DNA from: Lycorma delicatula
Taxonomy: Eukaryota > Arthropoda > Insecta > Hemiptera > Fulgoridae
DNA length: 64,000 bases
Assembly: GCF_047948215.1 (NCBI RefSeq)
Contig: NC_134455.1
Coordinates: forward strand, 343,008,997 to 343,072,996
Direction: 5' to 3'
Shown piece by piece: positions 1 through 12,849 of the stretch (position 1 is the first letter of the stretch; each line of letters opens with the position of its first letter). The translations under genes and the position numbers were made by a program. The notes under the pieces were generated by a model. It worked only from the letters and a program-made list of their open reading frames with translations. It was not told where the DNA came from and ran no database searches.

Positions 1-345
1 TAGCAAGCTGATGAGCTTTCCGTTCAGCTGCAAGAAGTCAACGACTAACAGTTGTCACATTTAAATCTGTTCCACTAGTTGTTAATTGTCGATTTAAATT
101 CACAGCAAATAATTTTGCATCAAATTTACTTTTTCTCACTAATAGCCACCAATCCTGTGTTGGAGTAGTGTTTCTTTTACGGCCACATTTTTTTTTCTTT
201 GAGGTGAAAAGGAACCAGTTTCATCAAATTGTTTTAAAATAGCATTCACTATTCCTAGTCCAACACCACACTCAGAAGCTATTCATGGAAGGTAGTCATT
301 GTGTCTTACTATTTTCTCATTGTGTCCAGAAAGAAAAACAATTTT
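1..345 (-). pseudogene. Tc1-like transposase, N-terminal fragment
   Basis: Reading the minus strand from about 345 down to the window edge gives a decayed helix-turn-helix region of a Tc1-family transposase. A block reading IASECGVGLGIVNAILKQF is followed by DETGSFSP and a basic linker CGRKRNTTPTQD, then a second helical block with LNRQLTTSGTDLNVTTVSR. This is the usual paired DNA-binding domain layout of Tc1 transposases. There are in-frame stops just before IASEC and after TTVSR, so it is not translatable. The catalytic DDE part would lie before base 1 and cannot be seen. Family assignment is from recognition of the motif pattern. Confidence 0.75.
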
Positions 346-1859
346 CAAACACTTTCTTGAAGTTATGTTTATTATTATATTTTCAAGGCATAGAACAAAA
401 AACATGAAAATATGATTTTGTAACAAAAAATGAAATAAACTTTCACAAAACACTATTTGTAACATGAAGATTGCTAAATAACCAAAAAACAATAACCTCA
501 CATTACACAGAGAACTTAAAGAACAACTTAAACCAGTGTAGCCACAACATAGAAATAAACAAAACGTTTCCTGTGTTCGGATTAATTTGAACGTAGGCTT
601 GATAATAATTGATGAGAGCAATTTATCATGGATGAATAATTTCTTGCATACAACACTTATTGTTCTTTTGGGGATTATTGTGTAAACAGAAGTTAGAAAT
701 AGTTCTTAGGTTATAAAAAAAAGTGTTATTTAAATGATATATAAAACCAATAGACAATTTCTTAATGACCTACAAAAAATGACAATTCTTTCAATAATTA
801 CTTATGAAGCAATAACCACTTGTAAGCAGGAAAATTTTAAAATAAAATTCTACACTCTAGCACAAGAAATGAATCTAGGTTTGTGAAAGTCCATAAAATA
901 GCATTATTTGAATATAAGCCATCTTATGTTCCTCATGGGTTCCTACAAATATGGTTTTATTTCACTATGCCAGGAATCAGGGCGAAATCTTTTGCTAGCT
1001 GTAACTCGCTAACAGAGTGTTTATAGATCTGTACTAAATGATCTTTTCATTATTTTTACTAGTAGCATGAGCTCAGAAAGCACCAGTAACACTATGTGAA
1101 TCACCTTGTTTATTAAGACATCCAGCTGGTTTAGTCACATTTTTTGTAATAGGAGGATAAAAATTTGTAAAGGAAACAAATATCAGATTGCACAAAATTG
1201 GTAATTGAGGACATAGAATGTAATAAATATGTTAATATTAAAAAAATTAATAAAATATAGAGAGAAGTGGAGAATAATACCATATCAGTCAACCAACCTA
1301 TAATAATCCAAAAAATAATATATGTTTGAAATCACAATAATAAAATGAATTAATCAATTGCAAAAGGCAAATTGACACTTGCAAAAGGGAAATGATTGCT
1401 TAAATGTTGGTATAAAGAACGTATTAATGCTCTAAACTAAAATAATCTGAAATAAAAAAATACTGACTACTGTGGCAGAGTGTAATGAATCAATTTTTAT
1501 GTGGAAGTTTCCGAGTTTGTATACTTTTTAAACACTACAAAATTCATCTTTCATCATTGATTGTGATTGGGCATCAGCCTGTAATTGCTAAAGTAATTAA
1601 ATAAATACTGATAAATTAAACTTTGCTAAATATATCTTAGAAAATAAACAGTTCAATCCAAAAAAGTTTTTTCTTGAGTATGTCAAATAATAAATTTAAT
1701 ATGGCTATTTGAAAGGATTTTATATTTATTCTCCTAATAAAAGTAATTAGAGGTAATGAATGTAACTGTTTCTTCTTAGAAAGGAAAACATTAATTTTTA
1801 GCTAATTTCCAACAAAAAATTGGAAATTGCTACTACAAAAGGTCATGTTTATATATGTA
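346..1859. other. AT-rich non-coding stretch
   Basis: No ORF with recognisable content, splice-site-framed exon or clear repeat was found. The minus-strand ORF at 283-621 is mostly low-complexity and touches the Tc1 fragment only at its end. Confidence 0.5.
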
Positions 1860-2590
1860 TGTATGCATGCATAAGATTTTTTCATCTGCTCTACTGGTTG
1901 CAAATTGTTACCAATTTTGATGAAACTTGGTGGGGTTATGTAAACCTATTGGGAATAGGGCCCTATTGATTTTCAAATGAACCAGATCACAAGAACCAGA
2001 GACAGAGCCAAAATACTGGGGTTTCGGATACATTTTCAGCTTTCTTTTTCATCTAATATTATGCACTATTAAATAATGCAGTTAGACTAATGGTTTCATG
2101 AAAATTACAGCTCCATTTAAGTACACATCAAATATTATTTTAAAATGTATTGTGTAATAAACATTATTTTTGAAATTATAACAATAATTCTGACAAAAAA
2201 CACAAAACAATTAACTTGATATTTAAAATAGAAAAAAAAAATAGTAAAAAATAATTTGGAAAAATCTTTGGTAAAATGTACTTTGTATAAAGCTGGTATG
2301 TACTCCTATCTAGTGTACTTGATTTATACTTAAATGGAACTGCAGTTTTCATGAAAGAATTAGTTTAAGTGCATGACTTAATTCAGCGATATGTAAAGTA
2401 GATCCTTTTTTGACCTTAAATTGAGCATAATTCAAGAACGCCTCAACCAATTTCCATAAAATTCTTACATGCATAACTTCAGATACATTACCACAGCATA
2501 TGTAAATTTTAATGAAATTGATCCAGAAGTTTTGGAAATTTTAGAGTCTGAAAAAAGCTAGTGTTTTGCTATAGTTCTTTAGTTTCACAA
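1860..2590. mobile_element. Candidate foldback/MITE-like repeat
   Basis: Two arms of about 48-80 bp are inverted relative to each other: 2060-2140 and 2322-2400. Aligning the first with the reverse complement of the second gives long shared runs such as TTTCATGAAAA and TCCATTTAAGTA. The spacer is about 180 bp of AT-rich DNA. The flanking text at 1880-1960 and 2400-2540 is less AT-rich and looks like repeat consensus. There is no coding capacity. Ends and target duplication could not be placed. Confidence 0.45.
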
Positions 2591-4369
2591 TAATCCAAAT
2601 ATGATCTTACATAAAGGAAAGTGGTTAATGTAAAAAAAAATCAGTTTTGAATTTTTATTATACGATTAAAACTGATACCACCAACATAACATAAAATACA
2701 AAAAAAAAAAAAAAACACTGAAAACTAGTTCAAACACCAAAAGCAGTATTATTTTCAAAAATCTAATTATTGTATTATCTAACCATTTCATTTTGAGTCA
2801 AACAGTGTTATACACCAGCAATTAAATTTTGCTGAAAACTTTTGTAAGATTTTAAATTCATTATTAATATTAAACATTATGCTAAAAACTATACAACATA
2901 CTTAAAAAACTTATTTAGTTTGACATTTTCTAGTGAATTTATACTATCATGAGAAAGAACAACCATGTAAGATGTTCAAATCATTCTCATTAGGTTCAGT
3001 GGAGTGTTTGGCCAACTGACCAAAGGATTTTAAATATTTTAGATATCTCTTGAATCTGTAGGCAGTAATTATTTCTCTCACTTTTCAATGCAGTCATAAT
3101 ATTTACTAGAAAGACATCCAATAAAAATTTTCAAATGTACCACAATTAAAAGTCCAGTTGATCTGACATCTGGTGGTAAGCAAGAAGGTCAAGTAAAAAC
3201 TTTACCATGGACTCTACTGAAATTTAAAATTAAAAAAAATATAGTTCTGATGGCTATATTTAAGCAAATTTTGTATCATCACAAATTAACAAAAATGAAC
3301 TACGGCGGTCTCTTTGCATGATAAAATTGTAACCGTTTCTAAAAAAAAAAACAATGTAACCAATTTTCATAAACAAGAATACACAAATTTAATTAACCAA
3401 TCAGCTCCAAATATTGAAGAATACTTTCAGCTTTTTCCTTTCACTACATAAAAAGTTTGGTATTGACTTTCTGACGTGCTCATTTTTTATAAAAATTAGA
3501 ACATTTATGGAATAGTTAGCCAAAATGCAAATGGTACATTTGTAGGAGTACCATAATATAAGGAAATATTGATTTTAAAGTTATAAGCTGGTAACCATTA
3601 TTTTATTTGAAAATTTTTTTGTGACTTTTATAATAATAAAGTTGTAATATATATATTAAAAACTTTTCTTTAATTTTGCTCATTTGTAATTTCTTGCAAA
3701 ATAAATAAATTTTAAATAATTGTTTACTATCTGTCTGGATGTATATTCTGACTTGTCTAAAATGTGCAGCAGTGATTTTAAAGTAACAGCAGGTTACCTT
3801 TGTTTTATTTGAAAAGTTTACTGTGGAAGCTCTGCCTCTCTTCATTAAGATATTTCTCAGAAAAACAATGAAATAAGTAATATTTCTAATAACACTTTTT
3901 TGATTTTAGAGGGTCTCTGTTCTAGTCTTTAAAAAAACCTTTTTTGTTGAAAAGCTTGATGAAAGTGAATGGAAGTCAGTTGGTCAAGTAGAATAATAAT
4001 AAAGGATAAAACTTTTATGGATAGTTACTCCTCACATCTACATCAGTTTACCCTCACTAACTAATTCTCCCAATTACTTCATAATTTTCCAATCACTGCT
4101 TATTTCAAGCTGTATTATTAGCTGGAGGTTCTATTCAACAAAACAACCTTGCCTGAGGAATCTACGATGAAATGCAGCTATTCGTATATTTCACATTTTG
4201 AATCTGATGTGAGCAGCCAATTAAAAGTCTCAACTAAATAAATCTGCACAGATAATCTGAATGTTTGCAATCATAAAATTTACACATCTACATAGTGGTA
4301 TACTACTCTAACTGTTAAAAAGTCCAACTGACATTTTATAAATCCATACAAAGATCAATATTTTGATAA
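2591..4369. other. AT-rich non-coding stretch
   Basis: Short ORFs here (for example minus 3603-3845) have no recognisable domain and biased, low-complexity composition. No repeat structure was noted. Confidence 0.45.
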
Positions 4370-4895
4370 AGGTTAAAAGATTGGCTGATTGAACGCATGT
4401 GTAAGAGTTTCCTTAAAATATTTCACATTGTCAACACCAGCATTGCTAGTTTGCAGCTGGCCTTCCAAACAGATTTTTTAGGACTACACAAGAAAGACTC
4501 CCTGACACGTTCAACATTCTTTTCAGACATCCATGGTCATCCTTACTGTTCTCTTTATACAGACATTCAGTCGTTTCAAACTGATTATTTAATCAGGGAG
4601 TGTTAGTCAGTTGGAGAATCACAGTGAAACGTTTTACAATAAGCAAGTAGAAATATAAAAATAAATTCACATTTAGCAAACTGCTAATTATAGAAGAAGC
4701 CTATCTGTTCAGGAGTTGCCATTTTTGCTAGTGACAATCAGGTAAAAAGGTAGAGAATCAAACTACAGCCATTCGTGCAACTAAAAACTGTCTTTCTTTT
4801 CTGTTTGATTCTACCTGTAAACTAACACTGCACATGTCATCTAAGAGATATTACAACAAATTAAAACTCTTATGTTCTCTTTTGTACACACGGTA
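4370..4895 (-). pseudogene. Mariner-like transposase, decayed N-terminal fragment
   Basis: On the minus strand from about 4725 the translation begins MATPEQ, then QFAKCE, and further on MSEKNVERVRESFLCSPKKS followed by KASCKLAM. This is the DUF4817/helix-turn-helix start of a mariner-like (IS630-Tc1-mariner) transposase. It is broken by several stops and has no catalytic domain. The sequence from 4400 to 4870 is clearly related to 47750-48190, so both are copies of one family. The right end near 4890 (TGTACACACGGTATA) resembles the end of that second copy. Confidence 0.65.
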
Positions 4896-5459
4896 TAATA
4901 TATTCCTAAGTAATTAATAATTAATTATATTTTAATGCCTTTATAAAAACATTGTTTTTTTTAACAACTGTTGACAGTAATGATAAAAATTGATGGAATT
5001 AATAAACATTTATTATACATTTTTTATTTTCAAATGTTTATACAAATACAATCAAATATTCAATGTACTGGAATTTTCCTGTGCTGGTCTACGAGTGTTA
5101 TTTTTCTCTTTTAAAATTACCTCTACTATTTGTGTCAAGTAATCATCATTGACAGTAATTCTCTAGGTTTTTTCCCTAAAATAATTGTATGTTTTCAAAT
5201 AATCTTTATAAACACATCACTACCATTTTTTTTTTCAATTTCAACTTGTAGGTAGTAAAAAAAAAGAATATCAAATATAAAAGTTTTAAATGTTAAAATT
5301 CAAATATGGCAACAAAGCAATTTTGAATTAAATAACAAATATTATATGTAAAAAAAATACATTACTTACAGAATTTCCACCATCAGCAATTATGTCAGAA
5401 ATATGTTTACAGAATTTTGAGATTAAATTAGTGCATTGCATCACTCACACATGAAGTTT
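4896..5459. other. AT-rich non-coding stretch
   Basis: Nothing supported here apart from low-complexity A/T runs. Confidence 0.45.
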
Positions 5460-6480
5460 TAATATGGACATGATATTTTAATTATATATATAACTCGATT
5501 ATAAACAGTGAAAATCTAATAAAATTAAACAAATTAAATTCCTACAATGAAAATTTAAAATTCATATTTGGAATAGATAATAATAGAATGTTACATTGTT
5601 TAGATGTCAATATCAAAATAAACAAGGTTATTTCAATATCCAAATTGAAACATCAGTATGTAAAAAACCTTCATCTAATAACATAACAGTCCATAAGAAA
5701 TCAAATCACCCTTGGTCTCATAAAATAAACACTTATACAGATATGATTAATAGAGCAATCAAATACACATGCAATAACAATGAAAAGTTAAATAATGAAA
5801 TAAATATCATAAAACATATAGCAGTTGAAAAAGTATATGTATACTTTAATTAATAATATTTATAAAAAACAACTATCAAAATGCAATAACTACCTTACAA
5901 CAAAAAAACATAACAACACACATAATATGTACATAAAGTATCTGTTACACTAATAATATCATTAAAAATATTACTAAAAGTTACAAGAAGATATATTTAA
6001 GTCAGCAAACAAACCTAATAACCACATAATAAAAATATTTAAAAAATAAAAACAATCTGAGTGGAATTTGTAAAATTAAATTAATGGAATGCATAGTTGG
6101 CGGGAGTTTTATTTCTCCCTACTTATCGCAGAACCAAATTAATGTATGTGATGGTATTTATAAAGGTAAACAGACAGATCCTTCAAAACCAGATTTCTTA
6201 AGCATTATAGAAATTACAAAAATAATAAATTAGGTTTATCTAATATGGCCGACTATCTAATAAATAATACACATTCTATTTATGATACTGACAAATTTAG
6301 AAATATTAGAAATTAATGAAGATGACAGAAAGTTAAATATATTAGAAAAATATTACATATATAAAAAATACAAACAGAATTTCAGTTTGGTAAACCATCA
6401 AAGAGTACTTGAGGGAGATATTTTTATAAAAACATCACTACCTAGCAGAATTCATATAATAAACTAATACTTCAAGTTTT
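5460..6480 (+). pseudogene. Penelope-like retroelement: RT C-terminus plus GIY-YIG-type region
   Basis: The translation runs through IYNSIINSENLIKLNKLNSY and FIFGIDNNRMLHCLDV, then the ORF at 5596-5853 with SVCKKPSSNN, HKKSNHPWSHKINTY and LNNEINIIKHIAVE. This is the characteristic end of Penelope-like reverse transcriptases. After a gap of decayed sequence, 6060-6440 gives SGICKIKL, then (M)ADYLINNTHSIYDTD, LEILEINEDDRKLNILEKYY and IYKKYKQN. That resembles the GIY-YIG endonuclease tail of the same elements. The RT catalytic region is missing or degraded near 5460. Several frameshifts and stops make it a dead, 5'-truncated copy. Naming relies on recognised motif order. Confidence 0.72.
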
Positions 6481-7690
6481 CATTATATACTACAATGAAA
6501 CTTAAACTATGTGCATGGTTTATTTTAGTAACATAGTTTTAGTTAATTTTTTATTATCTTTATTTAATGTGCAATTAATAAAATGAGTTCAATCATGACT
6601 GAGGATGCGGTATCTGCAGAAGTACTATAATGGTAAAATTAAGGTAAGGTAACACATTCACTGCTTGCTTTTCATCAGTGTATTATTTTTTTTGTTTTAA
6701 CTGAGTTAAATAAACTGGTTATCAACATTTATATCTGGCTTGGAATACAGAACGTTTGAAAATCCATAAAAACACTAGCACGCGCTAACGCGTGATGCGC
6801 ATGGGAGACATAAAAGCACTGGATTTATCTCATTCGTGCTAAACAGTCGTCGTGGTTTAATATACTTGTAAATTTCTTACTTATCATGCTGGCAATTTAT
6901 GTTAACTAATTTTTTAGTCTTTTAACTGGAGAAAAATAATGTATTTATTAATTTTACGTAAAAAGAAAGACATAAGTTTGTGAATTTTACTTATAAAAAG
7001 TCTGTGTTAAATTTATGTGCAATAAATCCCAATTTATTGCGTATATCAATAACTTCTTTAGAATTTTTTTATTTTACTTTTGTGTCAGATTAATTTACAG
7101 TCTATTTTCATCTATTATCTGACTTTTTTACGACTTTAAAATTAGTTCTTACATAAATTTCTCTGAACATTTTAAAATAGATCTGACAAACAAGTATCTG
7201 TACTATTTAGGTTAAAACAAAAATAATGAAATAATAAATTGCATATTTTAAAGTTTTTATTAAAAAGAAATTTAAAAATATTTATCGTATATTTTATTAT
7301 AAAGGATATAAATAATCGTCAAAAAGTATTAATATAAAATAAGTGAATAATTAATTGAAAATAATAGAATCAATAAAATTATAAAATAAAAGTAAAACAT
7401 GTTTTTTTCTAATCAATACTAACTGAAATACAAATAATTTAAAAATCTATCCTCTTTCAAAAGTGATGGAAATTCACGCAAATTTAAAATTCCACCAAAA
7501 AAAGCTGGTTCGATGCAACTACGAACGACTGTACAGTAACAAATTATAAACATTTTTGATGCGCTGACGTACAATACCGAGTCCAACAACACGCTGACAG
7601 CCACCAGTAGAGATAGAAAGGCCGCTTTATTGCCACGTGTGTGTGTGTGTGTGGTCAGCAGGATGAATGTATGCAGACCACGCGCCTAAC
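6481..7690. other. AT-rich non-coding stretch with a short (GT)n run
   Basis: No gene was recognised. There is a short (GT)7 run at about 7639-7652, just upstream of the SINE. Confidence 0.45.
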
Positions 7691-7691
7691 C

Positions 7692-7990
7692 CACCGGGTT
7701 GGTCTAGTTGTGAATGCGTCTTCCCAAATCAGCTGATTTGGAAGTTGAGAGTTCCAGCGTTCAAGTCCTAGTAAAGCCAGCTATTTTTACACGGACTTGA
7801 ATACTAGATCGTGGATACCGGTGTTCTTTGGTGGTTGGGTTTCAATTAACCACACATCTTAGGTATGGTCGAACTGAGAATGTACAAGACTACACTTCAT
7901 TCACACTCATACATATCATCCTCATTCATCCTCTGAAGTATTATCTAAACGGTAGTTACCGGAGGCTAAACAGGAAAAAAAAAAGAAAAA
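7692..7990 (+). mobile_element. tRNA-derived SINE, copy 1
   Basis: The head contains an RNA polymerase III box A match (TGGTCTAGTTG, 7700-7710) and a box B match (GTTCAAGTCC, 7759-7768) about 48 nt apart, as in tRNA-derived SINEs. Between them is a perfect palindrome, CCAAATCAGCTGATTTGG (7724-7741). A roughly 200-bp body follows and ends in an A-rich tail with AAAAAAAAAAG near 7977-7990. Two further copies on the opposite strand (30067-30362 and 42070-42345) share body and head, which proves it is a dispersed family. It is not a functional tRNA: no acceptor-stem pairing or CCA context was seen. Confidence 0.85.
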
Positions 7991-8248
7991 GACCACACGC
8001 TTGCATGTGCTCAACATTGAATGTGTAAATAGAATTTAAAATATACATATGGTATGAGTGAGTGTTTATGTGCAGCATGCATTAGTATTCATTAAAAGAA
8101 ATTAGTATGTAGTTTATCCTGAAAAAAAAAATTGTAAACTGCAATTCTTACAAGTTGATTCTACTATACATTATCTATGTCAATGGATAGCATCTTAGAA
8201 ACTGAAGAATTTTTTCACTCACCATTTCATATTCCTTGTTAAAATATA
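7991..8248. other. Intergenic AT-rich DNA
   Basis: Separates the SINE from the mariner-like element. Nothing else was seen. Confidence 0.45.
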
Positions 8249-9822
8249 CTGTGTAACCCATGAAGAGGTATACGCTTTTGATTTAGTATCACTCGCTCAT
8301 TCTCCCACTGATTCTATTGACTTTTTAATGAAAGTTCTAAAAATGTTCTGTGAAAATTTCAACCTTCTAGGATTTATAGAAACAAAATGGTAGCTTTCAA
8401 ATAAAATCATCAATTTCAGATAAACTACATTTCTATCCATTAAAAAACAGCTGATAAAAATTATTAAATGGTAAAATAAATGACAAAATTAATACAACTC
8501 CTAAAATTATGAGAAATTTTTATATGAATTATTACATAAAATACTCAAACTGCATTCGTAAAGATGTCTTGGAATTTGTATAATTTCATCTTCAATGACC
8601 CTCTTCAACTGTCCATTAATGTTAAGGCTGTGGGACTACATATATTTCTTTAAATAACCCTACAAGAAAAAGTCAAAGACAGTAAGGTCTGGTGATCTTG
8701 ACAGCTAATGCAAAAATTCACTTCCATGACCCTGAAGTATTTGGTAGCAGTTTAACTGGGCTTTTAAATTGAGCTGTGGCTCCATCTTGCTGAAAAATAG
8801 CATATCTCATTTCTGAAACAGTAAAATGAGGCATTATTATTGATTTAACACTTCTAGGTATCTGTTTGCAATCATTGTGTTGTCTGATATGTTGTAGGAT
8901 AATACACCATTGACAGTAGCACCTGCCCAGAAAGCAATGCCTTTTGATTTAAGATGCTTCTGGCCAAGAATATGGTTTTCAGTGTTGTAGTAATTAGTTA
9001 TGCCTGCTTATCATACTGTTAAGGTAGAAAGCAGATTCATCTGAGAATATAACACATTCATGTCAGTCTGGATCAACTTCATGAAGCTCTATACTATCCA
9101 AAGAAAATTCAACTCTTTTATCTGGGTCTTCTTCCAAAAGATTATGAACCAGGTGGCTTTTAAAAAATTTTACTTTATGCCTTTTTTCTATTCTTTGGAC
9201 AGTCAATTTTGTCCCACCAGAACCTAAAGAAACTTTTCCCACTGAATTAGGTTTACTTGAAGATTGCAGAAGTGAAGCACACACCATTTCCTATTTTCCT
9301 TCATCAGTAGATTGGCTGTATTTTTTAACTACACTGCCAGTTTCCTACAACAAACACTTCTACTTAGAAACTGGCATTTTGGTTGATGGATCAACATTAG
9401 GATATTCAGCTCTGAAATATCATATGGACTCATATGGACAGATAGTCAAATGTAATGGCCCATGTACAACATTTAATTTTTGTTCAGTTGTAAATCCCAT
9501 TTTAACAATTAAATGTTTACACTGGAAAGTGAAGCAAGGGGGTGTGACTAATTATTAGCTTGCTTTATTCAATTTGAGCACCTGTTTAACAATACATCAT
9601 CTGATTTTTACCAGCTATTTTGTAATGAATAAAAAATGTGGTTTATCTAAAATTGATGTTTTTATTTGAAAACTGCCAGTTTGTTTTTAAAAATCCTAGA
9701 AGATTGAAATTTTCACAGAACATTTTTAGAACCTTTGTTTAAAGGTCTGTAAAGTTTCAATAGAATTGGTGGGGGAATGGTACTAAATGAAAAGCGTATC
9801 TATCTCTTCATGGAACACATGT
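8249..9822 (-). mobile_element. Mariner-like element with long (~220 bp) inverted repeats
   Basis: The segment 8249-8465 matches the reverse complement of about 9600-9822 over roughly 220 bp. Shared runs include AAATGTTCTGTGAAAATTTC and, nearer the ends, CATGAAGAG. TA dinucleotides flank both outer ends (8247-8248 and 9823-9824), as expected for the IS630-Tc1-mariner group. The minus-strand interior is a decayed transposase: MGFTTEQK near 9500, IFSDESAFYLN around the first catalytic Asp, FQQDGATAQF around the second, and SRSPDLTVFDFFL around the third in another frame. Multiple stops and frameshifts make it inactive. Confidence 0.8.
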
Positions 9823-9917
9823 TATATGTGAGCATGTACAAGGTTGTAATATTAAATTAAAACAAAGTTTTATGTTTTTTAATACAAATTCTCTATTAAT
9901 TACAAATAACAATTATA
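9823..9917. other. Short spacer between two mariner-like elements
   Basis: About 95 bp of AT-rich DNA. No feature. Confidence 0.4.
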
Positions 9918-10875
9918 CAAGGTGTGATATTGCCATTTCCAAGGTAGCTGAACATCTGTTGAAAGTGATGTATGCTCTGGTAGATCTTCCACCAGTAAAA
10001 ATCCTGAAAAACCAGCAAATTCGACAGATAGTGATGATAATAAAACAATTAGAGAGTTTGAAGATGAAGTAGTAATTTCATTTGGCTCAGTTCAATCATT
10101 TTAAATGGAAGATCTCAGGCTGTGGTGCGTAGGCGTAGCAACAAAATTTGTAATAGCAAAACTTCTCATTCATGAACAAAGAGAACGTGGCTGCAAGTTG
10201 TGCAAAACATACTGGAATGTGCTACTAGTGATCCAATTTTAGAAAAAAAACAAATAACCAGAAAAGAAAATGGCTATGGCTTGAAAAGTTAGTCATCTCA
10301 CTGGAAAACTTCAAATTCTCTGTGGCAAAAGAAAGTCAGGCAATCACCAAGCAATGGAAAGGTCATATTGACAATATTTTTTGTTTATCAGTGCATGGGT
10401 TCATCACAAGTATGCTCTTCAAGAATAAACTGTCAATAAAGAGTACTACAAAACTGTTCTTTATTAGTTAAGAGATGCTGTTCGACGCAAGAGACTACAA
10501 TTTTGGGAAAATGGCAAATAAATCATAATGTTCTAGCCAATGTTGTATTCATCACAACTTATTTACAGATTTTTGGCAAAACACAGCAAGATTCTTATTC
10601 ACCAGACATGGCTTCCTGCAATTTTTGGCTCTTTCTTAAGTTTGAAATTCTGTTTAAAGGAAAGAGATTTGATAACAGAGATGAAATAAAAAGAAATGCA
10701 ATTACAGGACTTCCTATTTAGTGGTATTCACTAAAAATGATTTTAAAATGCTTTTAATAATGGAAATACTGCTGGAATAAGGATATTATATCAGAAGGGA
10801 ACAAGTCATTAAACTTAACAGATTAAGTATTTTTTTTTTATGAACCAAGGTCAGATACTTTTTGATCACATCTTG
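9918..10875 (+). mobile_element. Short mariner (irritans-like reading), decayed
   Basis: The left end CAAGGTGTGAT (9918) matches the reverse complement of the right end CAAGATGTGATC (ending 10875), and both are bounded by TA. Interior fragments on the plus strand read WCVGVATKFV, LLIHEQRERG, a VNKEYY-like block, and GKTQQDSYSPDMASCNFWLF. The last is the third catalytic region, with Asn where Asp is expected. The second catalytic block reads HNVLA instead of HDNA-like. The element is about 960 bp, shorter than the usual 1.3 kb, so it is both deleted and mutated. The irritans-like reading is from overall resemblance only. Confidence 0.72.
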
Positions 10876-12849
10876 TACTATATAAAAAGCAAAACATATA
10901 AGATACTATAGATATCTAAGTCTAGCTCTTTTTAAAAAGCTGGAAACTTGATTGCAAAACTTTCTTGGGTGTATTTAACCTCATCATGGATTAAAGAGAA
11001 TTATCCACGCCATCTAATTTTAAGGTTTAACAACATCAATGAGCTATACACACAAGCTACGCTATCAAACTTCATGATTAACTTAAACATAAATTTATCT
11101 GATGAATGATTAATTTACACATCAACTGTTTCAGTTTTAAAAATATTAATTTGTGCCCATTTTTATTGAGTTAGGATTTGTAGATTATCTCAAAGTGGAG
11201 AAATAGAAAAAACCTGGATACTAGATAAATTTTGACCCATTATAGTACATTCTACACTAAAATAAACATTAATTTTCCTATAAAAGTAATTTAAATACAT
11301 TTTTTAAATATTCTCAATAAAAAACATTAAGAGAAATGAAAAGGCAATACAGTAAATGTGGAAAGGCTAGTGTGCAAAGAGGATAAAGTAGCAGATATTG
11401 CCAGGTGTATTCATTTGGCCGAGTATTCAGTATAATAAATGTAACATCAAGAAAGTTTTAGCTCAATACTCAACTTCACATAGGATGTGTTCTTTGTTAT
11501 TTACTGTAGCATTTATTTTATAAAACAAATAATTCACATCTTTAAAATTTTATTAGTTTGGAATATGACTTTGATGATTTTACAAAAATTGAAATAAGAA
11601 ATTATGAAAAATAACAACTGGATATTGTTACTAATAAATAAAGGCAGTTATCAATTGGATGAATTAATTCCATTTCATTGCCCTGTTGTGTACCTATGCT
11701 AATCTGAAAATGTAGTATACAGATTTGGAAGTACATTAAATGTAATTTTATTTCAGTAAAAACAGTTCTTGTGCTTTACCAATAAATATTTAAGTTTACA
11801 TGACTAGACTTTTATTTAGACACAGAAATGACTCTTAGCTGAAGTATAATGTGATATTGAATAGCTATTTTTAAAGTAGCAAGTCTTCTTTAGCAGTGTA
11901 AAACCTCTTACAGGTTGTCCATAAATTATACAGGACTAAAATTATGGTTTTTAAATCTCCAACACAAGTGTGGTTTTTTTTACAATCTCCACACATTAAT
12001 TTTAGAAGATTCATACTCATTGAGTAATTATATCAATGGCATCTCATGTAGATAGTTCAAAATATGACAATATATGGTTCAGATTTTTTATTTTTTTACT
12101 CAAGCCGAAAAAATGTATAAAACTTGTGACAAAATAACAAATGTAATTAAGACAGATAACTATTTATTTTTTTAAAATAATGCATGGAAAGAGTACTATA
12201 ATTCTGGAAATAATACATGCTTAATATGATTGAGTTGGTAATAAGTGCCAAAAAATTGTAAATCTTCCCAAGTGTAAACTACTATAGAGACGTAGCACTA
12301 ATTCAAATAAAAAATTTGTTTTATAACTACTTTGCTACCTGGAACATCAAAATGACCTACTTTTCTTGTAAAATATTGTAAATTTAATATTAGTTACAGG
12401 CTATTAATCCATGATTTTAATTTAGGCTAAATTTTTAGATTAATTTTTGTCTGCGTTTTTATATTATCTTTCAGCTCTTAATTTCACTTTTAATCTGTAG
12501 TGTTTGAGCAATTGTACTCTGTATAATGGAAACAATAACTTTATTAGCATTAAATAAAATCACACTCCTAATTTGTTAAAAATAAAGAAATTAATAAAAA
12601 GATAAACTATACACAATTTATTTTAAAATGTTTCAATGCAATGAACTTGTACAAAAATACATTTTTCTATTTTTAATTTATTTTTACTGACTTTTTGAAG
12701 AAAAGTACAGTATTACTTTTGGTTGTATAGTGGAAGTATCCTAAGTGTTACTTTATTCGTCAAAGCCATAAATAGTATAACAAACTGCATGTGAAAACCC
12801 ATTGTTCTTTATTTTTTTGTTGATAATTTTTCAATTTACAAAGCATCTA
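10876..12849. other. AT-rich non-coding stretch
   Basis: No ORF or repeat that I could support. Confidence 0.45.

Noticed and set aside
7700..7768. Box A and box B matches suggesting a tRNA gene
   Set aside because: They belong to a dispersed SINE head with two other copies; there is no tRNA cloverleaf or intact acceptor stem.
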